A stretch of DNA of 64,000 nt from Sphingomonadales bacterium (GTDB taxonomy: Bacteria; Pseudomonadota; Alphaproteobacteria; Sphingomonadales; Sphingomonadaceae): assembly GCA_016704425.1 (NCBI GenBank), contig JADJAC010000002.1:310001-374000 (forward strand), in the 5' to 3' direction. Shown piece by piece: positions 33,894 to 42,021 of this stretch (position 1 is its first letter; every line of letters starts with the position of its first letter). The position numbers and the translations under genes were made by a program. The notes beneath the pieces are model-generated. The model saw only the letters and a list, made by a program, of their open reading frames with translations. It searched no databases and was not told the origin of the DNA.

Positions 33894-34833
33894 TGCCTGC
33901 TGCCGAGAATTGCCAGCCATCATCAAGGCGCTTCGCGTCCAGGCCAAGCAAGGCACCAATATCTGCAATCGCTTGGCTGTCTTTTCGTTTGATCAGAATT
34001 ACAGCGCTGACACGCCTTTCCGACAATTGCGGTGAAACCGAAATTTTGACGCCCAGGTTGCGGGTCAAATCGGCCGCCACAACGGCCAGTCTTGCTCCGT
34101 TGTAAATCAACCGGCCTTCACGCCAGGACGCGATGGAAAGAGCATCCACGCTGCTCATGATCGGTTGTCGGCCGTCACCAACATGAATCATGCGCCCGGG
34201 TTCGATGGCAAGCTTTTCCATCCGGGGATTGTAAATGACCAGACCATCTGAAACCGCAACCTCGGTTACGTTGCCGATACGGGTTACATTGAAAGCGGTA
34301 CCAGCATCGATGAATTTGGCCCCGCCTGCTTCAACAAGGAATGGCTTGCTGGCGTCGTGCACGACGCTGAAATTCGCTTCTCCGCTTTCCAGCCGGGCGT
34401 AGCGCGCATTGCCATGATCAAGAACCAAGCGCGTATCGCCGTTAAGGTCGATACGGCTGCCATCCTCTAACCTGATCGCCTTGCGTTCTCCTGCCCTTGT
34501 TGCAACCATATAGGGCGAACGGCCAATCGGCATGACCGCAAATCCGACTACGGCCACAATTGACGCCGCGACTGCCCAGCCAATCATCGTTCGCCGTGCC
34601 GGCCAAAAGCCTCGGGATTTCTGGTCATTTGCAACAGCTCTCTGGGAAGCAGGCCTACTTTCAAGAACACTGGCAACATCGGCGTCGGCAGCCGCCATTT
34701 CGGAATAGACCCGCGCCCGGGCGGGATCCTCCATCCAGGTGGAAAACAGGTCCCAATCGTCAAAATACGGATCGCGAATGCGGATAATCCATCCGATCGC
34801 CTCCTCTTCAATCATCTCGCGCAATTTCGTCAT
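33880..34833 (-). CDS. FecR-family anti-sigma factor
   Basis: A 317-residue protein. The N-terminus matches DUF4880 (EEAIGWIIRIRDPYFDDWDLFSTWM), the sigma-binding region. A single membrane helix lies near residues 80-105 (MIGWAVAASIVAVVGFAVMPI), followed by the FecR periplasmic domain (TRAGERKAIRLEDGS to DLNGDTRLVL). It holds the ECF sigma factor inactive until the receptor signals. It overlaps the receptor gene by 14 bp and lies 36 bp after the sigma gene. Confidence 0.93.
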   Translation of the reverse strand: MTKLREMIEEEAIGWIIRIRDPYFDDWDLFSTWMEDPARARVYSEMAAADADVASVLESRPASQRAVANDQKSRGFWPARRTMIGWAVAASIVAVVGFAVMPIGRSPYMVATRAGERKAIRLEDGSRIDLNGDTRLVLDHGNARYARLESGEANFSVVHDASKPFLVEAGGAKFIDAGTAFNVTRIGNVTEVAVSDGLVIYNPRMEKLAIEPGRMIHVGDGRQPIMSSVDALSIASWREGRLIYNGARLAVVAADLTRNLGVKISVSPQLSERRVSAVILIKRKDSQAIADIGALLGLDAKRLDDGWQFSAAGNATR

Positions 34834-34869
34834 GTGCTGGGCCTCATATTGAGGATGCCACGGTGCCTG

Positions 34870-35385
34870 CTATTCCGCATAGTCTTGCCTCCGAAGCGCG
34901 ATCATTGCGTTGTAGACCTTCTGCAGATCCTTTTCGACGGCGCTCAAGCTGATGCCCAGTTCAGCAGCAATGTCCCGCTGGCTATGGCCTTCAAGTCGAT
35001 AGCGACGAAAGACAAAGGCGGCGCGCTCCCCCTGCTGTGCGAGCACCGCCTCAACTATGCGCAATCGCTCTCGGGCAACCAAAACACGCTCGACCGAGGG
35101 TGCATCTGAAACGCCCGGGACAGTTTCGCCGACTGATTCATTCCAGTCCTGATCCCTGCGCTGCGCCCGGACCGTCTGACGATATCGTTCCAGCGCAAGA
35201 TTGTGGGCAATCCGGTAAAGATAGGAAAGAGGCTTGGCGACCGGTCCAGCCTCGACGGTTGTGGCGCGAAGCCAGAGTTCCTGCAGAAGGTCTTCCGCGT
35301 CGTCAGCTCTCGCGAGAGAACGCAGAAACTGCAGCAACTTGTCCCTGTTCAACAGGAACACCGCTTCCAGGCCATTCGCAGTCAT
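34870..35385 (-). CDS. ECF sigma factor (FecI-type)
   Basis: A 171-residue sigma-70 factor. Region 2 is visible (RSLARADDAEDLLQELWLRATT and YLYRIAHNLALERYR) and region 4 contains FVFRRYRLEGHSQRDIAAELG, an HTH. It would activate its own operon (sigma, FecR, receptor and perhaps the autotransporter). The 247-bp gap to the divergent lipoprotein gene holds the promoter. Matching -35 and -10 elements were not confirmed by eye. Confidence 0.93.
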   Translation of the reverse strand: MTANGLEAVFLLNRDKLLQFLRSLARADDAEDLLQELWLRATTVEAGPVAKPLSYLYRIAHNLALERYRQTVRAQRRDQDWNESVGETVPGVSDAPSVERVLVARERLRIVEAVLAQQGERAAFVFRRYRLEGHSQRDIAAELGISLSAVEKDLQKVYNAMIALRRQDYAE

Positions 35386-35577
35386 ATCAAGGTTTCAGGG
35401 GGTCGCGTTTTTCATAGGTCGCGCGCCATGCAGCGGAAATGCCGACGGTTGCAAGCGCGTTTCGACCAAATTCAAATACTGTTGATGCGGCTACGGGAAT
35501 CAGTGATCGTCTCCATCATAGGAGACAGGCCCCAAATCCCCCGCGGGCCTTCCTGCCCAAGCGTGAAAGGCAGGCAA

Positions 35578-35603
35578 GGGGAAGGTCGGCAACGGCCTTC
35601 CCC
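35578..35603. other. Stable hairpin in the intergenic region before the lipoprotein gene
   Basis: An 11-bp stem (GGGGAAGGTCG with its near complement, one G-T pair) closes a GCAA tetraloop, a GNRA-type loop. A smaller hairpin (CCTGCC with GGCAGG) lies just upstream. No T-run follows on the plus strand, so it is not a standard terminator. It ends 29 bp before the lipoprotein start and may be a 5'-UTR structure or an unrelated palindrome. Confidence 0.35.
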
Positions 35604-35632
35604 GTAGTGGACTGAGACGAGGAGTATCATTG

Positions 35633-36088
35633 GTGAGACATGTCGCACTTGCCATTTTATCAGGCCTGCTCGTTTCTGGATGTGTGCGTGGCACGAGCCG
35701 ATTCCTTCCTACCGGCGAGGCGGAACTGGCGCAGCTGGTTAATGATCGCGTCGCGGGAAAGCCTGTGCACTGCATCAAGATGCACCAGATTCGTTCGAGC
35801 CGGGTCATCGACCGCAAGGCGATCATTTATGAAGTCTCAGGCCACTTGTTTTACGTAAATGAGCCGCGATGGGGGGCAGAAGCCTTGTGGGCAGATTCCG
35901 TACTGCTGTCCCGCAGGTCATTACCATCACTGTGCGCAGGCGAGGTTATTTCGTTGCTCGACTCCTCCTTCAATGAACGGGGCGCAATAGCACTTGGAGA
36001 GTTCGTGCCCTACCGCTCTGCGCCGACGATCCAACATCCGAGCCACCTTTCGCCTGAGCTTCCAAGCGCCCTGCCCCACGCCATTTAA
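35633..36088 (+). CDS. Hypothetical lipoprotein (DUF6491-like pattern)
   Basis: A 151-residue protein. A GTG at 35633 is preferred over TTG at 35630 because it lies at better spacing from the GAGGAG site. The N-terminus is a lipoprotein signal (LAILSGLLVSGC), so acylation is expected at Cys17. The middle carries the motif order CIKMHQIRSS, VIDRKAIIYE, FYVNEPRWG and SLCAGEVISLLD, which resembles the DUF6491 family of sphingomonads. Function is unknown. It stands divergent from the ECF sigma gene. Confidence 0.65.
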   Translation: MRHVALAILSGLLVSGCVRGTSRFLPTGEAELAQLVNDRVAGKPVHCIKMHQIRSSRVIDRKAIIYEVSGHLFYVNEPRWGAEALWADSVLLSRRSLPSLCAGEVISLLDSSFNERGAIALGEFVPYRSAPTIQHPSHLSPELPSALPHAI

Positions 36089-36124
36089 CGATTGCACTTT
36101 TGCTTTTACGGCCCCTGTAGGGTC

Positions 36125-36146
36125 GGTGGCGGAAATAGACTCCGCC
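36125..36146. other. Weak candidate for the outer end of the tRNA-Ser element (9-bp tRNA-end match)
   Basis: GGTGGCGGA at 36125-36133 equals the 9 bases at the 3' end of tRNA-Ser and its flank (44443-44451). It overlaps a small palindrome (GGCGGA and TCCGCC, 36128-36146). If it were the left attachment site, the second element would span 36125-44447. A match this short is expected by chance now and then, so it is listed only as a candidate. Confidence 0.15.
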
Positions 36147-36211
36147 AAGAATCACTAGTTTTTGTGCCAATTAGATTCCCAGAGATAAAGCTCCCACCAT
36201 TTCGCCCACCG

Positions 36212-36385
36212 TCATCGTGAATTTCGATGTCGGGAACGACACTCCACAATCTTCGGGCCCCTGGGAAGCAAGGGGCCCACAATTTCCCATGCTGAGTTTT
36301 CGGACCGCCTGCACTCATCATACAAGCGCAGGTAGGTCCGCAACCACATGCCTTTCGGTCGAGGTAGAATTGGCTCGAGAGGGCT
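36212..36385 (-). pseudogene. Truncated copy of the GGFGSGR zinc-ribbon-like family, 3' end only
   Basis: The frame encodes LEPILPRPKGMWLRTYLRLY and then DECRRSEN, matching the C-terminal part of the full protein at 38910-39548. At the DNA level 36200-36385 resembles 38898-39083, including the sequence just beyond the stop codon (both end in TGA followed by CGGTGGGCG on the coding strand). Everything upstream of this point is missing, so the copy is a remnant. It marks one side of the 2.5-kb accessory patch. Confidence 0.75.
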
Positions 36386-36617
36386 GACGGGCTCACATTG
36401 ATGCATGGAAAAGGCTATATTCCGCTACTATGTTGCGATGCTTGTTTGAAGTGGCCCCCAGACCTGTCGGATGGGGGCGAACAAGGGCGGCTGGTAAGTC
36501 AAGGCCAGCAAAGTCCGCAGGCCATGAAAAAGCAGAACATGCCAATCAGATCGAGCCGCAATTCCGGTCCAAGCTGGCAGTGAGAATAGAAGCACACCGT
36601 ACGCCGCCACGCGGCAG

Positions 36618-36773
36618 AAAGAGATTGTTAAGCAGCGCATCGCGCGCCAGGGCGGAGGCAAATCGGGCGGCTATCGCTCGATCCTGATCTTCCGCTCGGG
36701 CGAGCGGGCCATATTCGTGTTCGCCTTCGCCAAGAGCGACAAGGGGAACCTGACCACTTCCCAATTAGTTTGA
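36618..36773 (+). pseudogene. RelE/HigB-type toxin remnant
   Basis: The open frame reads KEIVKQRIARQGGGKSGGYR, then SILIFRSGERAIFVFAFAKS and DKGNLT before a stop. The order IARxGxGKSGGYR, FRxGxRAxFVFAFAKS is typical of the C-terminal two-thirds of HigB-like mRNA-cleaving toxins of the PF06296 group. No start codon or N-terminal half is present in frame, and no HigA-type antitoxin gene follows. It is a decayed toxin-antitoxin locus. Confidence 0.7.
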
Positions 36774-37056
36774 TTTGCCGGTGTGGCATGCAAATCAGAT
36801 CAAATTGCCCGCGCAGAAGGCCCAAATCCTGTTCAGCCCGGAGCTATGAGGTTTTCTCACTTTTCAATTCACATCGATTTACTGCCGTTTTGCGCGATAT
36901 GCATAGACATGCAGCCATGGTTCGCCGTCCAATATTCGCTTTTCGGCATAAGGCGCGAGTGTCCGGGGTCCCGACGGAGTCAGCGGGCACTCCCTGCGTC
37001 GCTTCGCGCGCGGTTGAAAACGATTCGGGAAGGCTCAAAGCCTTCCGACAACCGGA
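36774..37056. other. Region without recognisable gene
   Basis: About 280 bp between the toxin remnant and the PEP-CTERM remnant. Short open frames exist but none shows a domain, start site or consistent composition. No repeat or hairpin of note was seen. Confidence 0.5.
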
Positions 37057-37312
37057 TTAGTTAATTGCAAATGTTGCCCGGAAATTCCTCCTGCGCATCG
37101 CGATCCCAATTCCGCCGAAACCCAATATCAGCAATGCCCAGGTCGCAGGTTCCGGCACAGAAATATTGACTGACGTAGCCCGCAAAAAAGACGGAAGATT
37201 GAAATATTCTCAGTCGCGTAATGGCGTCAACCTTGATGTTGCGATAGGCTCCAACCCCCTGGTCATTCGGCTGTACTATGTGGTTCAGAAATGCCGTGCT
37301 GTCGAAGGGCAC
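37057..37312 (-). pseudogene. PEPxxWA-CTERM protein remnant, frameshifted
   Basis: One frame ends in VNISVPEPATWALLILGFGG, then IGIAMRRRNF, a textbook PEPxxWA sorting signal (hydrophobic stretch plus basic end), stopping at 37057. That frame is closed by a stop only about 15 codons upstream of the PEP motif. Another frame over the same region carries the more upstream part (FLNHIVQPNDQGVGAYRNIK). Together they suggest a small exported protein broken by a frameshift. No signal peptide was found, so the gene is also truncated at its 5' end. Confidence 0.65.
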
Positions 37313-37359
37313 GATCCAGTGCGGAGCGTTCGCAAATGTTGAACTTGTGGGAGTGCACT

Positions 37360-38862
37360 ATGGCAAGTAAATTGAAGAGTGGACGCCGTCCGCGTCTCTT
37401 GAGACCGAGATCCATTTTGATAACGGTCGTTCTGGCGAGCATTTGTGCGGACAATGGGTTGTACGCCTCGCAGCAAGCCGGTCCCGTTGGACATTCGAAT
37501 AGTCGAATCCTTCCAAATTTGCGCCTATCACCTCCTGGAGTGGCCTTCGTCAATTCGGCCAGTTCATCCGGCGAGCGGGGCTTAATGTCACCATATTTGA
37601 AACTTGCATCGATAGAATTAACTGAAAATCAAAAATCTATTTCTCAAAAAAGTACCACAAGTGATTTGAATACGTATTCATCTCAGACATCATTAGAAAT
37701 CCTCAATCCATCAGATATAATTAGTTCGTATGACTATCCAATAGAAAGTATTATAGACGGACAGGAAGGATTTGTATTAGCAAAAATTACTTCAGATTCT
37801 TCGGGGAAAATTCTTAATTGCCAGATAACTGCATCTAGTGGGTTTCCATTGCTTGACAAGCAGACTTGCACTTCAATTAGCGCACGCGCGCACGTAAGAC
37901 CAATATTTCCTCCCAACGAGCCGAACAACCAATTTTCCGTAACCCGCAGAGTCAGGTGGTCGTTGCCTGTTACGGCGCCCCGCCCGCTTTTTTTGGGTGT
38001 TACGTTGGTCGGTTCGACCGCAGGTTCTGAAGGGAAGGTGCGCTGTCGCTTCACCGACGGCGTAACGCTTTTTGTGTCGCCAGGCACTTCTTGCATTATG
38101 CAGCTGCCGACACAAGAAGTTGAAAAAGGGGGACGATCCCTTCAATTAAATATCGTAGATTACTATAAAAAACTGTATGAATTTGATAAAAGGCCTGAGT
38201 ATGCATTTAATATTGCGATGATATTGATTGCGAATTCTTATACTCAAGGTTTTGATTATCTTTTGAAAGCATCAGATGGAGGAATAGGCCAAGCTTCCTA
38301 TTTGATGTGCTCTATCTATACTGATACAAAAAGTGTGAGTTTTGATCTGTACCAACCCAGAGCTGCACCAAAGCGGTGCATCATGGCGCATGAACAGGGC
38401 ATCGATGACGGCATTACGTTCATTGACCACTATGTTGCCGCTAACCCGGCGATCGCAACGGACGAGGAAAAACGTAGCATCGCAGCTCGAAAGCAGCTGT
38501 TAAGAGCCTACACGGCTGACGCCGTCATGCTGGTCCGCGGCGACCAAATCGTGCGCCCAGATGATTACCCAATGCGAGAAAATAAGCGCCAAATTCAGGG
38601 TCGCACAGTCGTAACCTTTCGAGTGGGCGACACCGGTCGAGTGGATGATTGTCTCGTGGTGGAATCGAGCTTGTCATATGCACTGGATCAAACGGTATGC
38701 CGACGGTTTCGCGAGGCTGCGAGCTTTACACCGGCTGTCGTGCATGGTCGACCTTCCCCAGTATGGCATCGTCAAGCTGTCAATTGGCGTGCAGGCGTGC
38801 GCCAGAATCCTGTGGGCGGTATTTTTGGCGCGGTTCTGGGTGTATTGCTTGGAGCGCTTTGA
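37360..38862 (+). CDS. Protein with two TonB C-terminal-like domains and A+T-rich middle
   Basis: A 500-residue protein starting at 37360 (GGGAG upstream). A basic start and one hydrophobic stretch (SILITVVLASICA) suggest export. Two regions resemble TonB-C domains: about 123-202 (SYDYPIESIIDGQEGFVLAK) and about 400-476 (DDYPMRENKRQIQGRTVVTF). Each carries two cysteines 16 residues apart (Cys154/Cys170 and Cys431/Cys447), likely disulfides. Between them is a helical repeat-like part. The DNA of residues about 85-330 is clearly A+T-rich compared with the neighbours, suggesting recent transfer. It is not a standard TonB, since the Pro-rich spacer is missing. Partner unknown. Confidence 0.7.
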   Translation: MASKLKSGRRPRLLRPRSILITVVLASICADNGLYASQQAGPVGHSNSRILPNLRLSPPGVAFVNSASSSGERGLMSPYLKLASIELTENQKSISQKSTTSDLNTYSSQTSLEILNPSDIISSYDYPIESIIDGQEGFVLAKITSDSSGKILNCQITASSGFPLLDKQTCTSISARAHVRPIFPPNEPNNQFSVTRRVRWSLPVTAPRPLFLGVTLVGSTAGSEGKVRCRFTDGVTLFVSPGTSCIMQLPTQEVEKGGRSLQLNIVDYYKKLYEFDKRPEYAFNIAMILIANSYTQGFDYLLKASDGGIGQASYLMCSIYTDTKSVSFDLYQPRAAPKRCIMAHEQGIDDGITFIDHYVAANPAIATDEEKRSIAARKQLLRAYTADAVMLVRGDQIVRPDDYPMRENKRQIQGRTVVTFRVGDTGRVDDCLVVESSLSYALDQTVCRRFREAASFTPAVVHGRPSPVWHRQAVNWRAGVRQNPVGGIFGAVLGVLLGAL

Positions 38863-38909
38863 TATGAAAATTTTCGACATTGGATGTGGAAATATTCTGT
38901 CGCCCACCG

Positions 38910-39548
38910 TCATCCCGATTTTAGACGTCTCGCACGAGTTTCGATAATTTTCGGACCGGAGGGAAGGATAGCGGCGGAAATTGCCTTGGCAGACTGCTCG
39001 GATCGCCGGCACTCGTCGTACAAGCGAACGTACGTCCGCAACCACATGCCTTTAGGTCGAGGTGGAATTGGCTCGAGAGAACTGCGTGGACCGCCGAGCC
39101 GCAAGCGGATCTTGTCGCTACGCCGCAGATTTCGTGAGAATGGCCCTTCCGACTGGCAGCGATATGAAAGCCCAGTGCATTGTCGGCATAGGAATTGATC
39201 GCCGTCGTAATAGAGTTTTGCGACGCGCCGACCACAGGCTTTGCCGCCAATGACGCAGGGGCAACTGAAATATGCACGACTACCGCCATAACGGCAGGGC
39301 ACACGAACAATTAGCAGGCCATGCAAAAAACGGTGCTGACCATTGTCGCCTTGCTCGAACAACCGGAACCTCTGGTCGTCGGTGCAGAATTTGACAAGTG
39401 ATCGCGTCGAACGTGGCCACTCAACACTCCCATGACAGCCATTCACGAGGACTCCCTGGCGTTGCATGATGTTGCTGTCGAGGCACGGCAGACCATCAAT
39501 CGCGTTGCGACGATTATGCGATCGCCGCCCTGAGCCAAAGCCACCCAT
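38910..39548 (-). CDS. GGFGSGR-family protein with zinc-ribbon-like cysteines
   Basis: A 212-residue protein. It begins MGGFGSGRRS, the start of a family I recall as scattered singly in proteobacterial accessory regions. A Cys-rich core follows (YFSCPCVIGGKACGRRVAKL and LCRQCTGLSYRCQSE), likely a zinc ribbon. The basic C-terminus (PPRPKGMWLRTYVRLYDECR) is shared with the truncated copy at 36212. Its function is unknown. Its isolation, repeated copies and position beside an element suggest it is mobile or selfish, but no transposase motif was found. Confidence 0.7.
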   Translation of the reverse strand: MGGFGSGRRSHNRRNAIDGLPCLDSNIMQRQGVLVNGCHGSVEWPRSTRSLVKFCTDDQRFRLFEQGDNGQHRFLHGLLIVRVPCRYGGSRAYFSCPCVIGGKACGRRVAKLYYDGDQFLCRQCTGLSYRCQSEGPFSRNLRRSDKIRLRLGGPRSSLEPIPPRPKGMWLRTYVRLYDECRRSEQSAKAISAAILPSGPKIIETRARRLKSG

Positions 39549-39615
39549 CGCAGTCTCCAAATCTTTTTGTCGAAATATTCTGCAAACTTTGCCTTATGAA
39601 AGACGCACTCTGAGT

Positions 39616-39718
39616 GTGACCGACTTAATCGTAACCGATGTAACCCGTTTTTTGCATAAATCTTCAGTGCGCGTGCGCGCGTGGGCCGATAAATTAGGAA
39701 AACGGTTACATCGGTTAC
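39616..39718. repeat. GTAACC iteron-like repeats, candidate replication origin
   Basis: Two near-identical 15-bp units, GTAACCGATGTAACC at 39631-39645 and its reverse complement GGTTACATCGGTTAC at 39704-39718, face each other. Each contains two GTAACC hexamers separated by 3 bp. A further GTGACC lies at 39616-39621. The inverted copy covers the stop codon of the primase gene (39715-39717). P4-like primases recognise short repeats at their origin, so this is a good candidate for one. A transcription-control role is an alternative. Confidence 0.5.
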
Positions 39719-41919
39719 AGAACTGGGGAATCGTCGCATTCCAGACCCTCAAAACCAGTTGGATCTTCCTTCAGCCGAATTCCAACATATGCCTTTGCAA
39801 CATGGCCCTCTATCCGCTGAGACGTGCTGCGAAAGCCATGTGTGGCCATGCTGGAGCCAAAGCGCTTTGACGTCCCAGGCCGCTCTCCCAGCCGTTCGGA
39901 AAAGCGCTGGAAACGATCGAACGCGAGCGACACTGGCAGGACCCAATCGGCGCGGGTCAGGTCGATTTCGCACTCCTCGTCCAACCACCTGCCAATCGTA
40001 TCTTGCTCCTCAAAGTACTCATCGGTCGCAGCACTCACCACGTCCGCCTGGCGGAGACCCCACAGGTATCGGTCGATGCACCCCTCGATCATCCAGTTAA
40101 GGATCTGTGGCCATTCTGCCTTGAGCTTCTGCTCGAGTTCGCGATCGGGGTTTTCCGGTACATAGGTAAATGGGATGATGTGAAAGCGCCGGCGTGCGGC
40201 TTCATCGACGTTTCGCAGTGACGGTGCGTGGTTTCCGGCAATGAACAATTTGAAACGCGGTTGAAATTGGAAAAAATCTTGTCGGATAAATCGGGCGGAA
40301 ATATTGTCTCCGCCGGTGAGCTGCTTGATACGTGATTCCGCCCAACGACGCCCCTCTTCAGTTTCAGATGCAGATACCAGGCGTGGGCCATCCAGCATGG
40401 CGAGGTCTGTAGGATGGCGATCACCGTAAGATGCGGTGAAGGTATCCATGCTGGCAGTGACCGCATTGTCCCCAAGGATGCCAGACGCGGTGTTGAGAAA
40501 CACGCTTTTTCCATTGCCGCCGGAGCCATAAAAAAAGAACAAGGCGTGCTCACTGGTATCCCCGGTGAGGGCATAGCCAAGCACGTCTCGCAAGTAGCGC
40601 ACGAAGTCTTCGTCGAAGCCACAGGCTTCCAAGAGGAATTTGAGCCAAAGCTTCGGAATACCCAGAGCGGGTCCACACGCTGTAACGCGTGTAATCCCGT
40701 CTCCGCGTTGGGCCGGGCGCAATACACCCTCCCTGAGGTCGATAGTCCCTGCAGGTGTCCCGAGGAGCCATTGGTCGCGATCCCAGAAAGACGAATCTAC
40801 AGCATGCGCTGGATCGGCCCGTAACAGGGTCTCGGACCCTTTGACGACAGCAGATCGACTGACAGCGACGGAGCCGTCACTCTCTTCGCGAGCGATTTCT
40901 CGCAGTCGATGTACGATGGAATTCTTGCCATCGATCTTCCAGTGCGTTCCCGTCCATATGAACCATCTCTGCCGCGTGTGGCAGAACTTGTAGTCGTGCC
41001 CAAATTTCTGGGTAAAGGTCCGCGCAATGGCATCCTCTGAGACTTCTGAGCCTTTGCGACCGTTTCGCCGATGATTGGACGGTCGAGGATCGCGTGGCTC
41101 AGTCAGCCCTTTGGTGAAACCACTACGTATCGTCGCGTGGATCTCACGCTCTTCCAAGCCAATGCTTATAGCCGTGTCATACAAGCGGGATTTGACGTGA
41201 TCGGCGTCGAGTGCGCCGCTTGCCACGATCTGGCCAAGCTTCATGGAGGCAATATTCAATTGATGGTTGCGTGAACCTTCTTCAGTCTCCGACAACTTCT
41301 TGAGCTCATTATCAAGTTCGGCTCGCGCCAACCTCTCGTTCGCCGATTTAACCCTACTTCCTCTCGCAACGCGGGAAGGCGCGGAAAAGCAAGGTTTAGC
41401 TCCCTCCAGCAACAGTTTCATTAGCCACTCTGGGGCGTCTGCGAGCGGACACCCGTCCGGACTCGTAATCCACTCATAAACTGTGCCATTGGGATGCACA
41501 CTTGGCGGCGCGACCACGTATCCACCTTCGCCCCGAATATCCGTTTTTGGGAGAATGCCGGTGCGATTATTGACTGTAGCTCCCGGCGGATAACGAAAGT
41601 AGATATGCTGACCTTTGCCCGTCCTCACCCGGGGTGTTTGTGGCAGTCCTCTGTGTTCGGCCTCAATTAAGGCCTCTTCACTGTCAAGGTCGAGGACAAA
41701 TATGCCACTTATTATGCCCGTGACAACTCCGATGTTGGCATCAGGGGAGTGCTCCTGCCAGCGCAAAATCTGTTCATCCGTGGCCCGCTCGCTTTTGAAT
41801 TTCTCCCACTTGATGGCGGGCGCTTTGTCTCCCTTTTTCAGCGGTATGACATTGTACCCATGGTTGCGCAGGTCCTCCCAATCTTTTGCCTCGGGATGGC
41901 GATGATTATCAATTGTCAT
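39715..41919 (-). CDS. P4-type replicase: Prim-Pol primase with SF3 helicase
   Basis: A 734-residue replication protein. The N-terminus (about 1-180) is a primase-polymerase domain with Asp77-x-Asp79 (VLDLDSEE) and the histidine motif KGQHIYF (His105). A D5-type N-terminal helicase region follows near 290-420. The SF3 helicase has its Walker A at 465-472 (GSGGNGKS), and a later FIAGNHAP segment fits the sensor region. It would prime and unwind the element's origin. The last base pairs of the gene are part of the GTAACC repeats. No frameshift or missing motif was noticed. Confidence 0.92.
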   Translation of the reverse strand: MTIDNHRHPEAKDWEDLRNHGYNVIPLKKGDKAPAIKWEKFKSERATDEQILRWQEHSPDANIGVVTGIISGIFVLDLDSEEALIEAEHRGLPQTPRVRTGKGQHIYFRYPPGATVNNRTGILPKTDIRGEGGYVVAPPSVHPNGTVYEWITSPDGCPLADAPEWLMKLLLEGAKPCFSAPSRVARGSRVKSANERLARAELDNELKKLSETEEGSRNHQLNIASMKLGQIVASGALDADHVKSRLYDTAISIGLEEREIHATIRSGFTKGLTEPRDPRPSNHRRNGRKGSEVSEDAIARTFTQKFGHDYKFCHTRQRWFIWTGTHWKIDGKNSIVHRLREIAREESDGSVAVSRSAVVKGSETLLRADPAHAVDSSFWDRDQWLLGTPAGTIDLREGVLRPAQRGDGITRVTACGPALGIPKLWLKFLLEACGFDEDFVRYLRDVLGYALTGDTSEHALFFFYGSGGNGKSVFLNTASGILGDNAVTASMDTFTASYGDRHPTDLAMLDGPRLVSASETEEGRRWAESRIKQLTGGDNISARFIRQDFFQFQPRFKLFIAGNHAPSLRNVDEAARRRFHIIPFTYVPENPDRELEQKLKAEWPQILNWMIEGCIDRYLWGLRQADVVSAATDEYFEEQDTIGRWLDEECEIDLTRADWVLPVSLAFDRFQRFSERLGERPGTSKRFGSSMATHGFRSTSQRIEGHVAKAYVGIRLKEDPTGFEGLECDDSPVL

Positions 41920-42021
41920 TGTCTTTGTCCTTGGGGTGAGCGGCCACGCCTATTCTCCGTCAATCTGCCAAGTGGCCTGACGGCGCTGAGCGTTGCTGGC
42001 TGCAGTTAGGAAGTTGTCGAG

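Noticed and set aside
36125..36133. GGTGGCGGA match to the tRNA-Ser 3' end as the left attachment site of the second element.
   Set aside because: Nine bases are too short to be convincing in G+C-rich DNA, and no longer tRNA-end repeat exists in the window. It is listed only as a weak candidate.
36106..36396. Open frame on the minus strand at the truncated GGFGSGR copy.
   Set aside because: It is in a different frame from the recognisable homology and shows no domain.
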